DNA from: DATGKG01 sp963783145
Lineage (GTDB): Bacteria; Desulfobacterota; Binatia; Binatales; Binataceae
NCBI GenBank assembly: GCA_963783145.1
Contig: CAWAMM010000009.1
Coordinates: forward strand, 124,001-188,000
DNA length: 64,000 bases
Reading direction: 5' to 3'
The notes under the pieces were generated by a model. That model had not been told where the DNA came from. It did not search any database and saw nothing but the letters and a program-made list of their open reading frames with translations. Positions 24,476 to 32,795 of this stretch are shown here, in pieces. The translations under genes were made by a program, and so were the position numbers. How positions within the stretch are numbered: the stretch's first letter is position 1; the number at the start of each line of letters is the position of its first letter.

Positions 24476-26014
24476 TTAAAGCATCGCGCGCAGTTCTTTT
24501 CGCAGAATTTTCCCGAGTGGATTTTTGGGCAGCGCGTCGATGAACTCGATCGATTCGGGACACTTGAAGCTCGAAAGGCGCTTGCGGCAAAAATCGATGA
24601 GCTCTTTCTCGGTGACGTTCTCACCGGGCCGCTTGACCACGAATGCTTTCACGACCTGGCCCCATTCGACCGAAGGCACGCCGATGATCGCGACCTCGTC
24701 AACCGAAGGATGACTCATGAGAACGGTTTCGATTTCCGCGGGCGCGATGTTCTCGCCGCCACGAATGATCATGTCGTCCTTACGGCCCGCGAAAAACACG
24801 TAGCCTTCTTCGTCAACCCACCCGAGGTCGCCGGTCGCGCGCCATCCGTCGGGCAACGCCGAATCGTCTTCGCGTCCCGCATAGCCCTTCATGATGCGCG
24901 GGGTGCGGATGCAGATTTCGCCGACCACGCTGGCGCCCTGAAACTTGCCGTCGTCGTCGCGAACCTTAATCTCAACGTCGGGCAGCGGCTTGCCGATGGA
25001 GTTGAGGCGCTTCAGCTTCAGCTCCTTCTGCTCCGCAGTCCCCTCGATTCGATGATCGTCGGGACCAAGCACCGTGAGCGACGAAGTCGTCTCGGTCTGG
25101 CCGTATGCGTTGACGAAACCGACGGTACTCGGGAACGCCTCGATCGCGCGGCGAATGACCTGGATCGGCATCGGCGCCCCACCGTAGGCGAGGTTGGTCA
25201 GGTTGGAAAAGTCGACGTCCTTAAAACCGGGCTCGTCGAGCAGCTGCTTCATCATGGTGGGGACGACGAACGCATGAGTGACTTTTTCGTCGGCGACCAG
25301 CTTGAGCCACGCTTTCGGATCGAATTGCGGCATGACGATAACTTTGCGGCCGGTCCAGATGTTGGTCATCATCGCGGTGGTCCCGGCGATGTGGTAAAAC
25401 GGCACGCACACCAGCGCCACTCCACGATCGGTCCCATCAGCCATTTCGACGTTCGCGGTGACATAAGCGACGAAATCGCGGAAGCGCAGCATCACACCTT
25501 TTGGTAGCGAAGTCGTACCGCTGGTGTACATCAGGACTGAGACGTCTTCCTCTTCGACTTCCGCCTCGGTCTCGTCGGGTTCAGTGCGGCGGGCGAGTTC
25601 CGAGAGCTTATACATATTGCCATCGCCATCGCCGATTGCGACCACTTCGTTCACATTGAGCCGCTGCCGGATGCGCCCTACCAGATCGAGGTACCGATCG
25701 CCGACCAAGAGCACTTTGGCCTTGGCGGTATTGATCATGTACTCGAGCTCGGGATCCTTGGCGCGATAGTTGAGCGGCAAGAACGTCAGCCCCGCCTTCG
25801 CCGCCGCATAGTAGCTGGCGATGTAGCGCTCCGAATTGGTATCGAGCGCCGCGACTACGTCGCGGGGCCCGAGCCCCAGATGCTTGAAGACCGCGGTATA
25901 GCGGCTGACGATCTCGTTGAGCTGCGCATAGGTGAGGCGGCGATCGCCGGAGACCACGATTTCCTGATCGGGAACGATCGAAGCCGGAATCGTGACGAAG
26001 TTAACTGTATTCAC
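24476..26014 (-). CDS. Acyl-CoA ligase (ANL superfamily, FadD-like)
   Basis: A 512-residue adenylate-forming enzyme that activates a carboxylic acid to its CoA thioester. Core motifs are the P-loop-like MYTSGTTSLPKGVML (about 163-177), YGQTETTSSL (about 305-314), GDLGWVDEEGYVFFAGRKDDMII (about 384-406) and the catalytic Lys motif NPLGKILRKEL at the C-terminus. Length is normal. Flanked by two crotonases on the same strand, it belongs to a fatty-acid or aromatic-acid degradation cluster; the acid itself cannot be named. Confidence 0.92.
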   Translation of the reverse strand: MNTVNFVTIPASIVPDQEIVVSGDRRLTYAQLNEIVSRYTAVFKHLGLGPRDVVAALDTNSERYIASYYAAAKAGLTFLPLNYRAKDPELEYMINTAKAKVLLVGDRYLDLVGRIRQRLNVNEVVAIGDGDGNMYKLSELARRTEPDETEAEVEEEDVSVLMYTSGTTSLPKGVMLRFRDFVAYVTANVEMADGTDRGVALVCVPFYHIAGTTAMMTNIWTGRKVIVMPQFDPKAWLKLVADEKVTHAFVVPTMMKQLLDEPGFKDVDFSNLTNLAYGGAPMPIQVIRRAIEAFPSTVGFVNAYGQTETTSSLTVLGPDDHRIEGTAEQKELKLKRLNSIGKPLPDVEIKVRDDDGKFQGASVVGEICIRTPRIMKGYAGREDDSALPDGWRATGDLGWVDEEGYVFFAGRKDDMIIRGGENIAPAEIETVLMSHPSVDEVAIIGVPSVEWGQVVKAFVVKRPGENVTEKELIDFCRKRLSSFKCPESIEFIDALPKNPLGKILRKELRAML

Positions 26015-26043
26015 TGACCCGCTGTCCTCCTGCTGCGGCTGCT

Positions 26044-26856
26044 CTATCGAGCGAAATGCTTCGCGCGCTTGGCTGAAGTTACGGTGGCCTTCGCGGCGGG
26101 CGCGGAAATCATCCTATATCTTTCAGCCAAACGCCGTTCCAGCGCGATCGCATCGCGCATCGGCAATTCGAGGCCTTCCCATATCGCAAGTTTGAGCAAC
26201 GCTGCCTGTTCGCGTGGAAGCCGCGCCAGTGCCAGCGCAAGTTCCAATGCGCGGCTGGCCAAATCCTGCCCCGGGACGACTTCGGCGACCAAACCTACAA
26301 GCATCGCCTCGCGCGCGTCAATCCAACGTCCTGTTATACAAAGATCCATCGCGCGACCGAAACCCAATCGGCGCGGCGCGGTTTGCGTGCCGGCGACCCC
26401 CGGAATCATGCCGGCGCCGGTCTCCGGCAGGCTGATGCGGGTGTCCTCGGCCGCGATAGCGACGTCGCACAGAAGCGCCATTTCCAGCCCACCGCCGACG
26501 GTGAAGCCGTGGAGTGCGGCGACGGTGGGAATTGGCAGGGCGCGCAGCCGGCCCCATACGTCGCGGCGAAAACGCACCCATCGCGCGATGGTCGGGGAGG
26601 GCGCACTGCCGAATTCGCTCAGGTCGCCGCCGGTCGAGAAAGCCTTGCCGGCGCCGGTCAGCACCATCGCGCGAATGTCGGCATCATCGTGAACGGCACT
26701 CAGGATTTCGAATAGCGCATCGCGCATCGCCATGTTGTAGGCGTTGAGCTGGAGGGGGCGATTGAGCGTCACCCATGCGACCACGCCGCGCTTTTCGAAA
26801 AGCACCGCAGGCGCGCCACTATCGTGCGATGACGCTGATACAGTCTCGTCGGGCAT
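26044..26856 (-). CDS. Enoyl-CoA hydratase
   Basis: A 270-residue crotonase with both catalytic glutamates: GGGLEMALLCD (about 125-135) and SLPETGAGMIPGVAGTQ (about 145-161). The oxyanion hole is VLTGAGKAFSTGGDLSEF (about 65-82). The C-terminus is slightly long and basic. It is 30 bp upstream of the ligase gene on the same strand; together they suggest activation and hydration steps of one beta-oxidation-like route. Confidence 0.9.
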   Translation of the reverse strand: MPDETVSASSHDSGAPAVLFEKRGVVAWVTLNRPLQLNAYNMAMRDALFEILSAVHDDADIRAMVLTGAGKAFSTGGDLSEFGSAPSPTIARWVRFRRDVWGRLRALPIPTVAALHGFTVGGGLEMALLCDVAIAAEDTRISLPETGAGMIPGVAGTQTAPRRLGFGRAMDLCITGRWIDAREAMLVGLVAEVVPGQDLASRALELALALARLPREQAALLKLAIWEGLELPMRDAIALERRLAERYRMISAPAAKATVTSAKRAKHFAR

Positions 26857-26882
26857 TTTGAGTTGCCGACCGTGCTTTTGAG

Positions 26883-28442
26883 CTATTGACCAGAATGCAG
26901 GTCGGCGGTATCGCTCTGCGCAATCGCCGGACGACCGCGCTCATAGACTATACGCCCGCCCACGAGCGTGATGTCTACCGGAATGTTCATCAGGTCGGCC
27001 GGTGTCGCGCCGACGGGATTCTTTCCGAGAATGACCATGTCGGCGAGCAAGCCGGGCTCGATCGCGCCGGCGCGCAGACCGGCCAGACGCGCGGCCGAGC
27101 TGGTAAACATCGCGAAGGCCTGCTGCAAGTCGACCTTCTCATTTTGGTTGAGTTCGTAGCCTTCGAAGGACGTGCGCTCCATCGCGGCGGAAATCGCGAC
27201 CAGCGGTTTTGCAGGGGTTACCGGCGCATCGCTACCCGCGGCGAGCCGGATGCCCTCCTCGCGCAAGCTCTTGAGTCGATAGAGATACGGAATCAATCCG
27301 GGATCGCCCGCATACTTGGCACCACGGTAATAGATGAAACCCGGATTGGTGACGACCCATGCGTTGGCGGCGCGAATCGGGCTGACGTAATTCGGCGGGA
27401 TCAGGCCGCCATGCTCGATGCGGAATTGCACGCGCTGCGCCTGATCCGGTCCCAAGGCCTTGAGCGTGACTTCGATCGCACCCAACGCCGCGTCGAGCTC
27501 CTCGACTTCGGTCGCATGGAACGCGCAATCGAGTCCCATCGATGCGGCATAGCGAACTTCACGCGCCAACGCATTAGCCTGATTTCCACCGTAGGGCATA
27601 AACTTCGCCCCCGCGATCGCGATGCCCCCGTTGCGCGCTGCCGTGGAGGCCGCCGGGAGCGTGTTGAGATGTTGCCAACCGAGCATGACGCCGACCCGCT
27701 GGCATATCGAGCGCGAGGCCACCAGCTTGCCGAACACCTCGACCTGCGCCGCATCGTTACGAGGGCTCGCGTCGGTGAACGCGGTCACCCCAGCGGCGGC
27801 GAGCTCGCGGCTGAAGATGCGCGCGCGCGCCTCGGCCTCGGCGGCGGTCACGAGCGGAAGTTTGGAAGTGATCCATTCTTCCATCCCGACTACCAGTCCG
27901 GTTGCGTGTCCGGTCGCGTCTTTGACGACGAGCGCTCCGTTGGGGGGTTGAAAGTCGGGCTTCTCGATTCCGAGGGAGTTGAGCGCGCGGGAATTCAGCC
28001 ATGAGCCGTGCAGGGTCGAATGCCGAATGCGCAGGGGATTTTTCGGGACGGCTTGGTCGAGTTCCTCGCGCGAGGGACCGCGGCCGTCGCGAATCAATGC
28101 CTCATCGCATCCGAAGGCGCGCAGCCAGTTGCCCGGCGGCGTCTTGCCGGCAGCTAAACGAAGCTCGGCGAGCAGCTCATTGAGGGTGCGATACTTCCAG
28201 ACCGAGACGCCGGTGGCGGCCGCCGCCGCTTCCATGAAATGGAGATGCGAATCGATGAAGCCCGGGATGACCGTGCGCCCCGCCATCTTGAGCAGATGGG
28301 TGCGCGGCCCAACCATCGATTTCAGATCGGCGAATTTGCCGTGCGCGAGGATCGACCCCTCGAGAATCGCGACCGAGTCGCTGTCCGGATGCCCGAAGAC
28401 CACTCCTTCGTGAAGAACCAGGTCGGCTTTATCAAGCGCCAT
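26883..28442 (-). CDS. Amidohydrolase-superfamily enzyme (amidohydrolase_3)
   Basis: A 519-residue TIM-barrel metalloenzyme. The metal motif PGFIDSHLHFME (about 60-71) gives HxH. Further ligands are likely in CAFHATEVEELD, RIEHGGLIPPNY and AAGSDAPVTPAKP, the last supplying the conserved Asp. The beta-sandwich formed by both ends (VLHEGVVF; ILGKNPVGATPADLM) is typical. Substrates of this subgroup range from N-acyl amino acids to hydantoins; none can be chosen here. It is 26 bp upstream of the hydratase gene and probably in the same operon. Confidence 0.85.
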   Translation of the reverse strand: MALDKADLVLHEGVVFGHPDSDSVAILEGSILAHGKFADLKSMVGPRTHLLKMAGRTVIPGFIDSHLHFMEAAAAATGVSVWKYRTLNELLAELRLAAGKTPPGNWLRAFGCDEALIRDGRGPSREELDQAVPKNPLRIRHSTLHGSWLNSRALNSLGIEKPDFQPPNGALVVKDATGHATGLVVGMEEWITSKLPLVTAAEAEARARIFSRELAAAGVTAFTDASPRNDAAQVEVFGKLVASRSICQRVGVMLGWQHLNTLPAASTAARNGGIAIAGAKFMPYGGNQANALAREVRYAASMGLDCAFHATEVEELDAALGAIEVTLKALGPDQAQRVQFRIEHGGLIPPNYVSPIRAANAWVVTNPGFIYYRGAKYAGDPGLIPYLYRLKSLREEGIRLAAGSDAPVTPAKPLVAISAAMERTSFEGYELNQNEKVDLQQAFAMFTSSAARLAGLRAGAIEPGLLADMVILGKNPVGATPADLMNIPVDITLVGGRIVYERGRPAIAQSDTADLHSGQ

Positions 28443-28528
28443 CTACTTCTCGAATCCTCGACCCACCCGGATCCATTCCGATCTTGCGCCGTCTCCGCGT
28501 ATGACGGCATTTCCATGTCGCGTTGCGC

Positions 28529-28672
28529 TCAGTCTGAAGAGGGAAGCGGCTTGGCCTCCTTGATCTTCATCTGACCCTCGCAGCACTCCAATTCTCCGGT
28601 CCCGGCTTTGTTGCAGAGTACCTCGGTGCCGCACTTCTCGCACTGATATCGTTTTCCAAGCTGATTGGCCAT
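28529..28672 (-). CDS. Desulforedoxin-like mini-protein 2 (47 residues)
   Basis: Paralogue of the gene at 23518-23637. The protein begins MANQLGKRYQCEKCGTEVL and continues TGELECCEGQMK with a short Lys/Pro/Ser tail. C11, C14, C30 and C31 keep the Fe(SCys)4 spacing; an extra Cys sits at 20. GGAGG lies five bases before the start. It is between the ygfZ remnant and the amidohydrolase gene. Confidence 0.8.
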   Translation of the reverse strand: MANQLGKRYQCEKCGTEVLCNKAGTGELECCEGQMKIKEAKPLPSSD

Positions 28673-28732
28673 TGCTCCTCCGATAATTTCACATCAGGAC
28701 TGCAAGTCCAGAATTTAATCACTCATTACGAA

Positions 28733-29726
28733 CTATTTGTCGAATGGAAGTTCGCTCACGATCGCCTTGATGTCACCAGTCTCCTCGCGCGCATCGAGCG
28801 CAATGCCGGGCGCCCATACGCTGTGATGCAGGATCGCCAGCCCAATCGCGCCGTGACGCGGCGACCGCACCGAACTGCTTACGCGACCGACCTCCTTGCC
28901 GTCAAGAAACAGCGCGGTCTCCCTCGTGACCGGATGCTCGAAGCGCAGGCCGAAGAGCTTCTTCTTGAGCCCGCCGCGCGCGGTTGCCCGCTCGATGGTT
29001 TCTTGTCCGAGGTAACATCCCTTGTTGAATGAGATCGAACGCTCGAGGCGCGCTTCGAGCGCGATGGTCCTTTCGGTCGCATCGACGCCGACCTTCGCAA
29101 TGCCATGTTCAACCCGAAGCACCTCGAGCGCGCCTTCGCTGACTTCAATTGCCCCGGCGGTGGGGAGGCGATCCGCTATCTCGGTCAGAACTACGCGATC
29201 GCCGAGCAGAGAAAACGCATCGCCACCAAACCTCGGCACACGCCCGAGGACGGCATTGACGGATTTCGAGCAATGCCACGGCTTCAGCGCGTGCGCACCT
29301 GAAATTTCGACTGTCGACAGCGCATCCGCCGCGCGAGGTCCCTCGACATGCAGGATGCTCATCGGATGGAATTCCTCCATCTCGACATCATCGGCAACCA
29401 GCAACTTTTCCAGGTGCTCTTTTTCACGCGGCCAGGCGGTCAGATCGGTTTCAAGGGTGAGCGCGCCTTCTTCGAACCAGATGAAGGCGTCGCCGATCAC
29501 GTGGGCATGCTCGGTGAGAAACAGCGCCGGGCACGACATCGCCAGGATGCGCGCCCTTCACCTCGGCACTGCACATCCCATGAAAGAACGAGGCCCGATC
29601 GTCGCCGCTCACGCGCACGATCATGCGATCGTCGAGCAGGCGGAAGCCGACCCGCTCGGTCAGCGCACCGTACTCGGCCTCGAGCGACTGCGGCCCTTGT
29701 CGAATCGGTATCGATAGCGATGGAAC
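28733..29726 (-). pseudogene. ygfZ: ygfZ-like folate-binding protein, frameshifted
   Basis: The frame 28733-29539 holds the YgfZ signature KGCYLGQET and the rest of a GcvT-fold domain, but it lacks the N-terminus. The missing part is in the neighbouring frame upstream: EYGALTERVGFRLLDDR, VSGDDRASFFHGM and KGAHPGDVVP. The frames meet at a CCC run (29529-29531); removing one C gives GDVVPALFLTEHAHV, as the family requires. No start codon is visible in the upstream frame after its stop at 29727-29729; an ATG at 29730 is in yet another frame, so a second shift near 29712 is possible. YgfZ (IbaG/CAF17 group) helps assemble or repair Fe-S enzymes. This is either a decaying gene or assembly errors. 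Confidence 0.7.
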
Positions 29727-29917
29727 TCATAAGGTCAAAATCCGCGAGCCGATATCAAATCGACTCGCACGTCCGGAAGCCACAACAAAATTTAGCAGAT
29801 ACTAATCTAACACAGGCGCTGGATTGAGCGATAAGTCGGCTCTTGGGCGTGCATTCCTAGGTTCGATAGACGATAACTAAGCACTTCTAGCAGTTTTTAA
29901 GCACGGTCCTTTGGCGT

Positions 29918-31369
29918 ATGATTCCCTCGATGGGTTCCCTCCTCAAACGCCGGATGCGATTTGTTTTTGTGACGGGACTCGCTCTGCTCACAGCGCTATT
30001 GATGTTCGGCGTGCGCGCTGCGCGTACCGACGACCTCCGCGCCGACGCCGAGCAACTGAGCGACTCGGCTTTCGCGATTCTCAACTCGCTCACCAGCGAT
30101 AGCACCAAGGCCAATGCCGGCGAGGTCACGGGCGCGATGGCGAGTTTCGCCGGGGATGCGCAGTCTTTGTCGGCAGCCATCGTAAAGGACGATCGTAATG
30201 AAGCCGGTGCCGCGATGACCGCACTGGTGGCCGATCGGCGCTCGGTGGACGAAGCGCTTCTCAAACACCCGGGCGCGATCGAATCCTCAAAGTGGGGGCC
30301 GCTCAAGGCGGAGCTCGCCTCGATGCAGAGCCGCGTACCCGCCGGCGGTCCGGTCGCGAGCGCGGCACCGGTCGAAGCGCACTCCGATGTAGTTAAGCCA
30401 CCGGCGAGCGAGGCGGCCGCGACGGTTCCCGACGGCTCGGCGCCGCGTGTCGAGATCACCAGTCGCGAGACCGACGACAGCGGGCTCCATCTCAAAGGAT
30501 ATCTGCAAGGCACCGACCTCAAATCCGCCGGCATCTACGACGCCGAGGCGATGATTCAGAAGATCGATCTGGCGCCCGTGACCGGCGCGCAGCGGGTGCT
30601 GCTCGATTTCAAACTCGAGCAGGTCTCGCCGAGCGAAACCATTCGCGTCGAGGATTCGAGCGGGAGAATGGCCGAAGCGCACATCGCGGACAATAACGCT
30701 CCTCCGGTCGAAACCGGTGGCCATGAGAAGATGATCGAGCTGGGCGGTGGGACCTCGGTCAGCGATGCGCCGCCAATCGAAATGGCCTCGCGCGGGCCAT
30801 CCAACGCGGCCGAGATTCCGAGCAAATCGCCCTCGCGCCGCCATATGCACGACGGCGACTCCCTCGCGCCGCTCACCGATGTGCAAATCAACATTCTGGG
30901 GGTGCAGCAGTCGATCGCGGAAACCGACAGCTACCAGGTCATCGGGCAAATCGCGGGCGCCAATGTCCATCGCGCGGGAATTTATATCGACGGCCGCCTG
31001 GTCCAGCCGATCGCGATTTCACCCGGCAGCGACACCTCGTTCAATGTGTCATTCACGATGTTCGGCAAAGAGGCGACCATTCGCGCATACGGCGCCGGAA
31101 ACAACTTCGTCGAGTCGTCGATCGATTTGAGCGTCGCGAATGGGGCGGTTTACGGCTCGAATCCGCCGGTCGGCGTGTATTCCTATCCAGTCAATCCTTA
31201 CGCGCGCAACCCCTACGGCTATCCGGTGACTCCATATGGCGCGCCCCCGTATGGATATCCGAATGGCGCCTATCCCAATGGATATCCCCCGAACGGCGGC
31301 TATCCAAACGGGTATCCCAATGGCGGGTATCCTCCGCCCTCACGTCCCTGGTGGTCGAAGATTTTCTAA
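29918..31369 (+). CDS. Exported hypothetical protein with two internal repeats and PYG-rich tail
   Basis: A 483-residue protein with an N-terminal signal/anchor (RRMRFVFVTGLALLTALLMFG). A helical Ala/Asp/Ser-rich region (about 35-120) is followed by two copies of a beta-type module: LKGYLQGTDLKSAGIYDAEAMIQKIDLAP (about 189-217) and VIGQIAGANVHRAGIYIDGRLVQPIAISP (about 342-370), which share G-x-(L/I)-x-G-x-(D/N)-(L/V)-x-x-A-G-I-Y. The C-terminal 80 residues are Pro/Tyr/Gly/Asn repeats (PYGYP, YPNGYP). It is likely surface or periplasmic. Function unknown. Confidence 0.65.
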   Translation: MIPSMGSLLKRRMRFVFVTGLALLTALLMFGVRAARTDDLRADAEQLSDSAFAILNSLTSDSTKANAGEVTGAMASFAGDAQSLSAAIVKDDRNEAGAAMTALVADRRSVDEALLKHPGAIESSKWGPLKAELASMQSRVPAGGPVASAAPVEAHSDVVKPPASEAAATVPDGSAPRVEITSRETDDSGLHLKGYLQGTDLKSAGIYDAEAMIQKIDLAPVTGAQRVLLDFKLEQVSPSETIRVEDSSGRMAEAHIADNNAPPVETGGHEKMIELGGGTSVSDAPPIEMASRGPSNAAEIPSKSPSRRHMHDGDSLAPLTDVQINILGVQQSIAETDSYQVIGQIAGANVHRAGIYIDGRLVQPIAISPGSDTSFNVSFTMFGKEATIRAYGAGNNFVESSIDLSVANGAVYGSNPPVGVYSYPVNPYARNPYGYPVTPYGAPPYGYPNGAYPNGYPPNGGYPNGYPNGGYPPPSRPWWSKIF

Positions 31370-31433
31370 TCGCGTAGGGCTTCCTGCCTAACGCGTCCGT
31401 TTCGTGCTACCCTCAAGGTTCGGAGTCGTGACT

Positions 31434-31691
31434 ATGAGCACCCTTACGATCACCATCGATGACGAAACCCTGCGCAAGGCGGAACTGCGCGCGAAGCAGG
31501 AAGGCTGGTCGGTCGATAAGCTGATTTCGGAATACCTTCTAAGATACTCGGGCGCGGGGACCGAGGCCTCCACCCTGAGTCCTGAGCAAGAGGCCGCGCT
31601 GAGGGATTTGCTGGAACGCTCCGAAAAAGCGACGACGCGACGCGGCAACCGACAATGGACCCGTGACGAGTTGCATGAACGCCGCAGCTGA
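31434..31691 (+). CDS. Putative antitoxin of a VapBC-like pair
   Basis: An 85-residue protein, start MSTLTITIDDETLRKAELRAKQEGWSVDK. The N-terminus looks like a ribbon-helix-helix DNA-binding domain (LTITIDDETLRKAELRAKQEG), and the C-terminal half is charged and probably wraps the toxin. Its stop overlaps the start of the PIN gene (TGATG). It presumably neutralises the PIN toxin and represses the operon. Confidence 0.8.
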   Translation: MSTLTITIDDETLRKAELRAKQEGWSVDKLISEYLLRYSGAGTEASTLSPEQEAALRDLLERSEKATTRRGNRQWTRDELHERRS

Positions 31692-32119
31692 TGTTGTGCT
31701 TCTTCGATACGAATGTCCTGATCTATCTTTTTGATAAGGATTCACCGAACAAGGCTGCTGTCGCACGGCAGCTCTATTCACGGTTAGTTCGCGAAAAAAG
31801 CGGACTCGTTAGCGTCCAGGTTCTTCAGGAATTTTTCGTAACCCTGAGCAAAAAATTTGCGGTCGCGCTCTCACCTGATGATGTTGAACGAGAGGTGCGA
31901 GATCTTTCAGGTCTGCTGAAGGTTATTGAGACTGACGTCGCTCTCGTCCTGGACAGCATCAAGCTCAGTCGTCGCTATACGTTATCGTTCTGGGACGGTC
32001 TGATCATTCAGGCGGCCCTTCGCAGCGGTGCATCGGTCCTCTACACCGAAGATTTGCAAGATGGTCAGGTCTTCGAATCGCTGACCGTCTGCAATCCTTT
32101 CGCGGGCATTCAAGGCTAG
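31691..32119 (+). CDS. PIN-domain toxin (VapC-like ribonuclease)
   Basis: A 142-residue PIN domain. The acidic active-site residues are visible: FFDTNVLIYLF (Asp6), the Glu in VSVQVLQEFFVTL (about 47), SFWDGLIIQAAL (Asp about 100) and LYTEDLQDGQ (Asp about 118). VapC-type toxins cleave tRNA or rRNA. It is encoded with the RHH antitoxin immediately upstream, overlapping by one base. Confidence 0.9.
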   Translation: MLCFFDTNVLIYLFDKDSPNKAAVARQLYSRLVREKSGLVSVQVLQEFFVTLSKKFAVALSPDDVEREVRDLSGLLKVIETDVALVLDSIKLSRRYTLSFWDGLIIQAALRSGASVLYTEDLQDGQVFESLTVCNPFAGIQG

Positions 32120-32216
32120 GAGCGCTCGTCGCCGGATTGCTCCGTCCGGCGGGCGCCGGTAGAATGCAAAGTTCACTTCATTTCAAATCGCCGATAATGC
32201 TTAAATTGATTACCGT

Positions 32217-32783
32217 ATGCTGATCCAAGCGACCCAACTGCGTCCCGGAATGGTGCTCGAGTACAACAAGGATCTCTGGCGCGTCATGACCATCACTCAC
32301 ATCACGCCGGGTAACTGGCGCGGGATGGTCCAAACCAAGCTGCGCAACATCAAAACCGGATCGCAGACCGAGAACCGCTTCCGCTCGGAAGACCGCGTCG
32401 AGCGGGTCATCCTCAGCCAGGTGATGATGCAGTTCCTCTATCAGGACGGCGACGACTACCACTTCATGAATACCGAGAACTACGAGCAGATCACGATTCC
32501 GCGCGATCTGATCGAAGACGTGGTCGGTTTCCTCATTCCCAATATGGAAGTGCAGGTCGAGTTCTACGAGACCACCCCGCTGAACGTTACACCGCCGAAG
32601 ACCGTTGACCTCAAGGTCGAACGCACCGATCCGGGAATGAAGAACGCGGCCGTCACCAACACCTTGAAACCTGCGACGATGGAAACCGGCCTCATCGTTC
32701 AGGTCCCGCACTTCGTCAATGAAGGCGACGTGATCACGATCAATACTGAGACCCACGAATACGCCGGCCGCGGCAAGAAGTAG
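32217..32783 (+). CDS. efp: Elongation factor P
   Basis: EF-P (188 residues, normal length) relieves ribosome stalling at polyproline. The three beta-barrel domains are present: N-terminal KOW-like QLRPGMVLEYNKDLWRV, middle FMNTENYEQITIPRDLI, and C-terminal TGLIVQVPHFVNEGDVI. The loop that reaches the peptidyl-transferase centre reads TPGNWRGMVQTKL, with Arg35 instead of the common modified Lys (KPGKGGA). Related PGNLR-type loops occur in Planctomycetes and Verrucomicrobia. No epmA, earP or other modification gene is in the window. Confidence 0.95.
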   Translation: MLIQATQLRPGMVLEYNKDLWRVMTITHITPGNWRGMVQTKLRNIKTGSQTENRFRSEDRVERVILSQVMMQFLYQDGDDYHFMNTENYEQITIPRDLIEDVVGFLIPNMEVQVEFYETTPLNVTPPKTVDLKVERTDPGMKNAAVTNTLKPATMETGLIVQVPHFVNEGDVITINTETHEYAGRGKK

Positions 32784-32795
32784 CCGGGAACCAAC

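Noticed and set aside
23864..25507. 547-residue plus-strand frame across the crotonase and ligase genes
   Set aside because: Runs antisense through two unmistakable enzymes; no start signal or motif.
32120..32160. CGCCGG/CCGGCG hairpin after the PIN toxin gene as a terminator
   Set aside because: No T-run follows and the stem is short; could be chance in GC-rich DNA.
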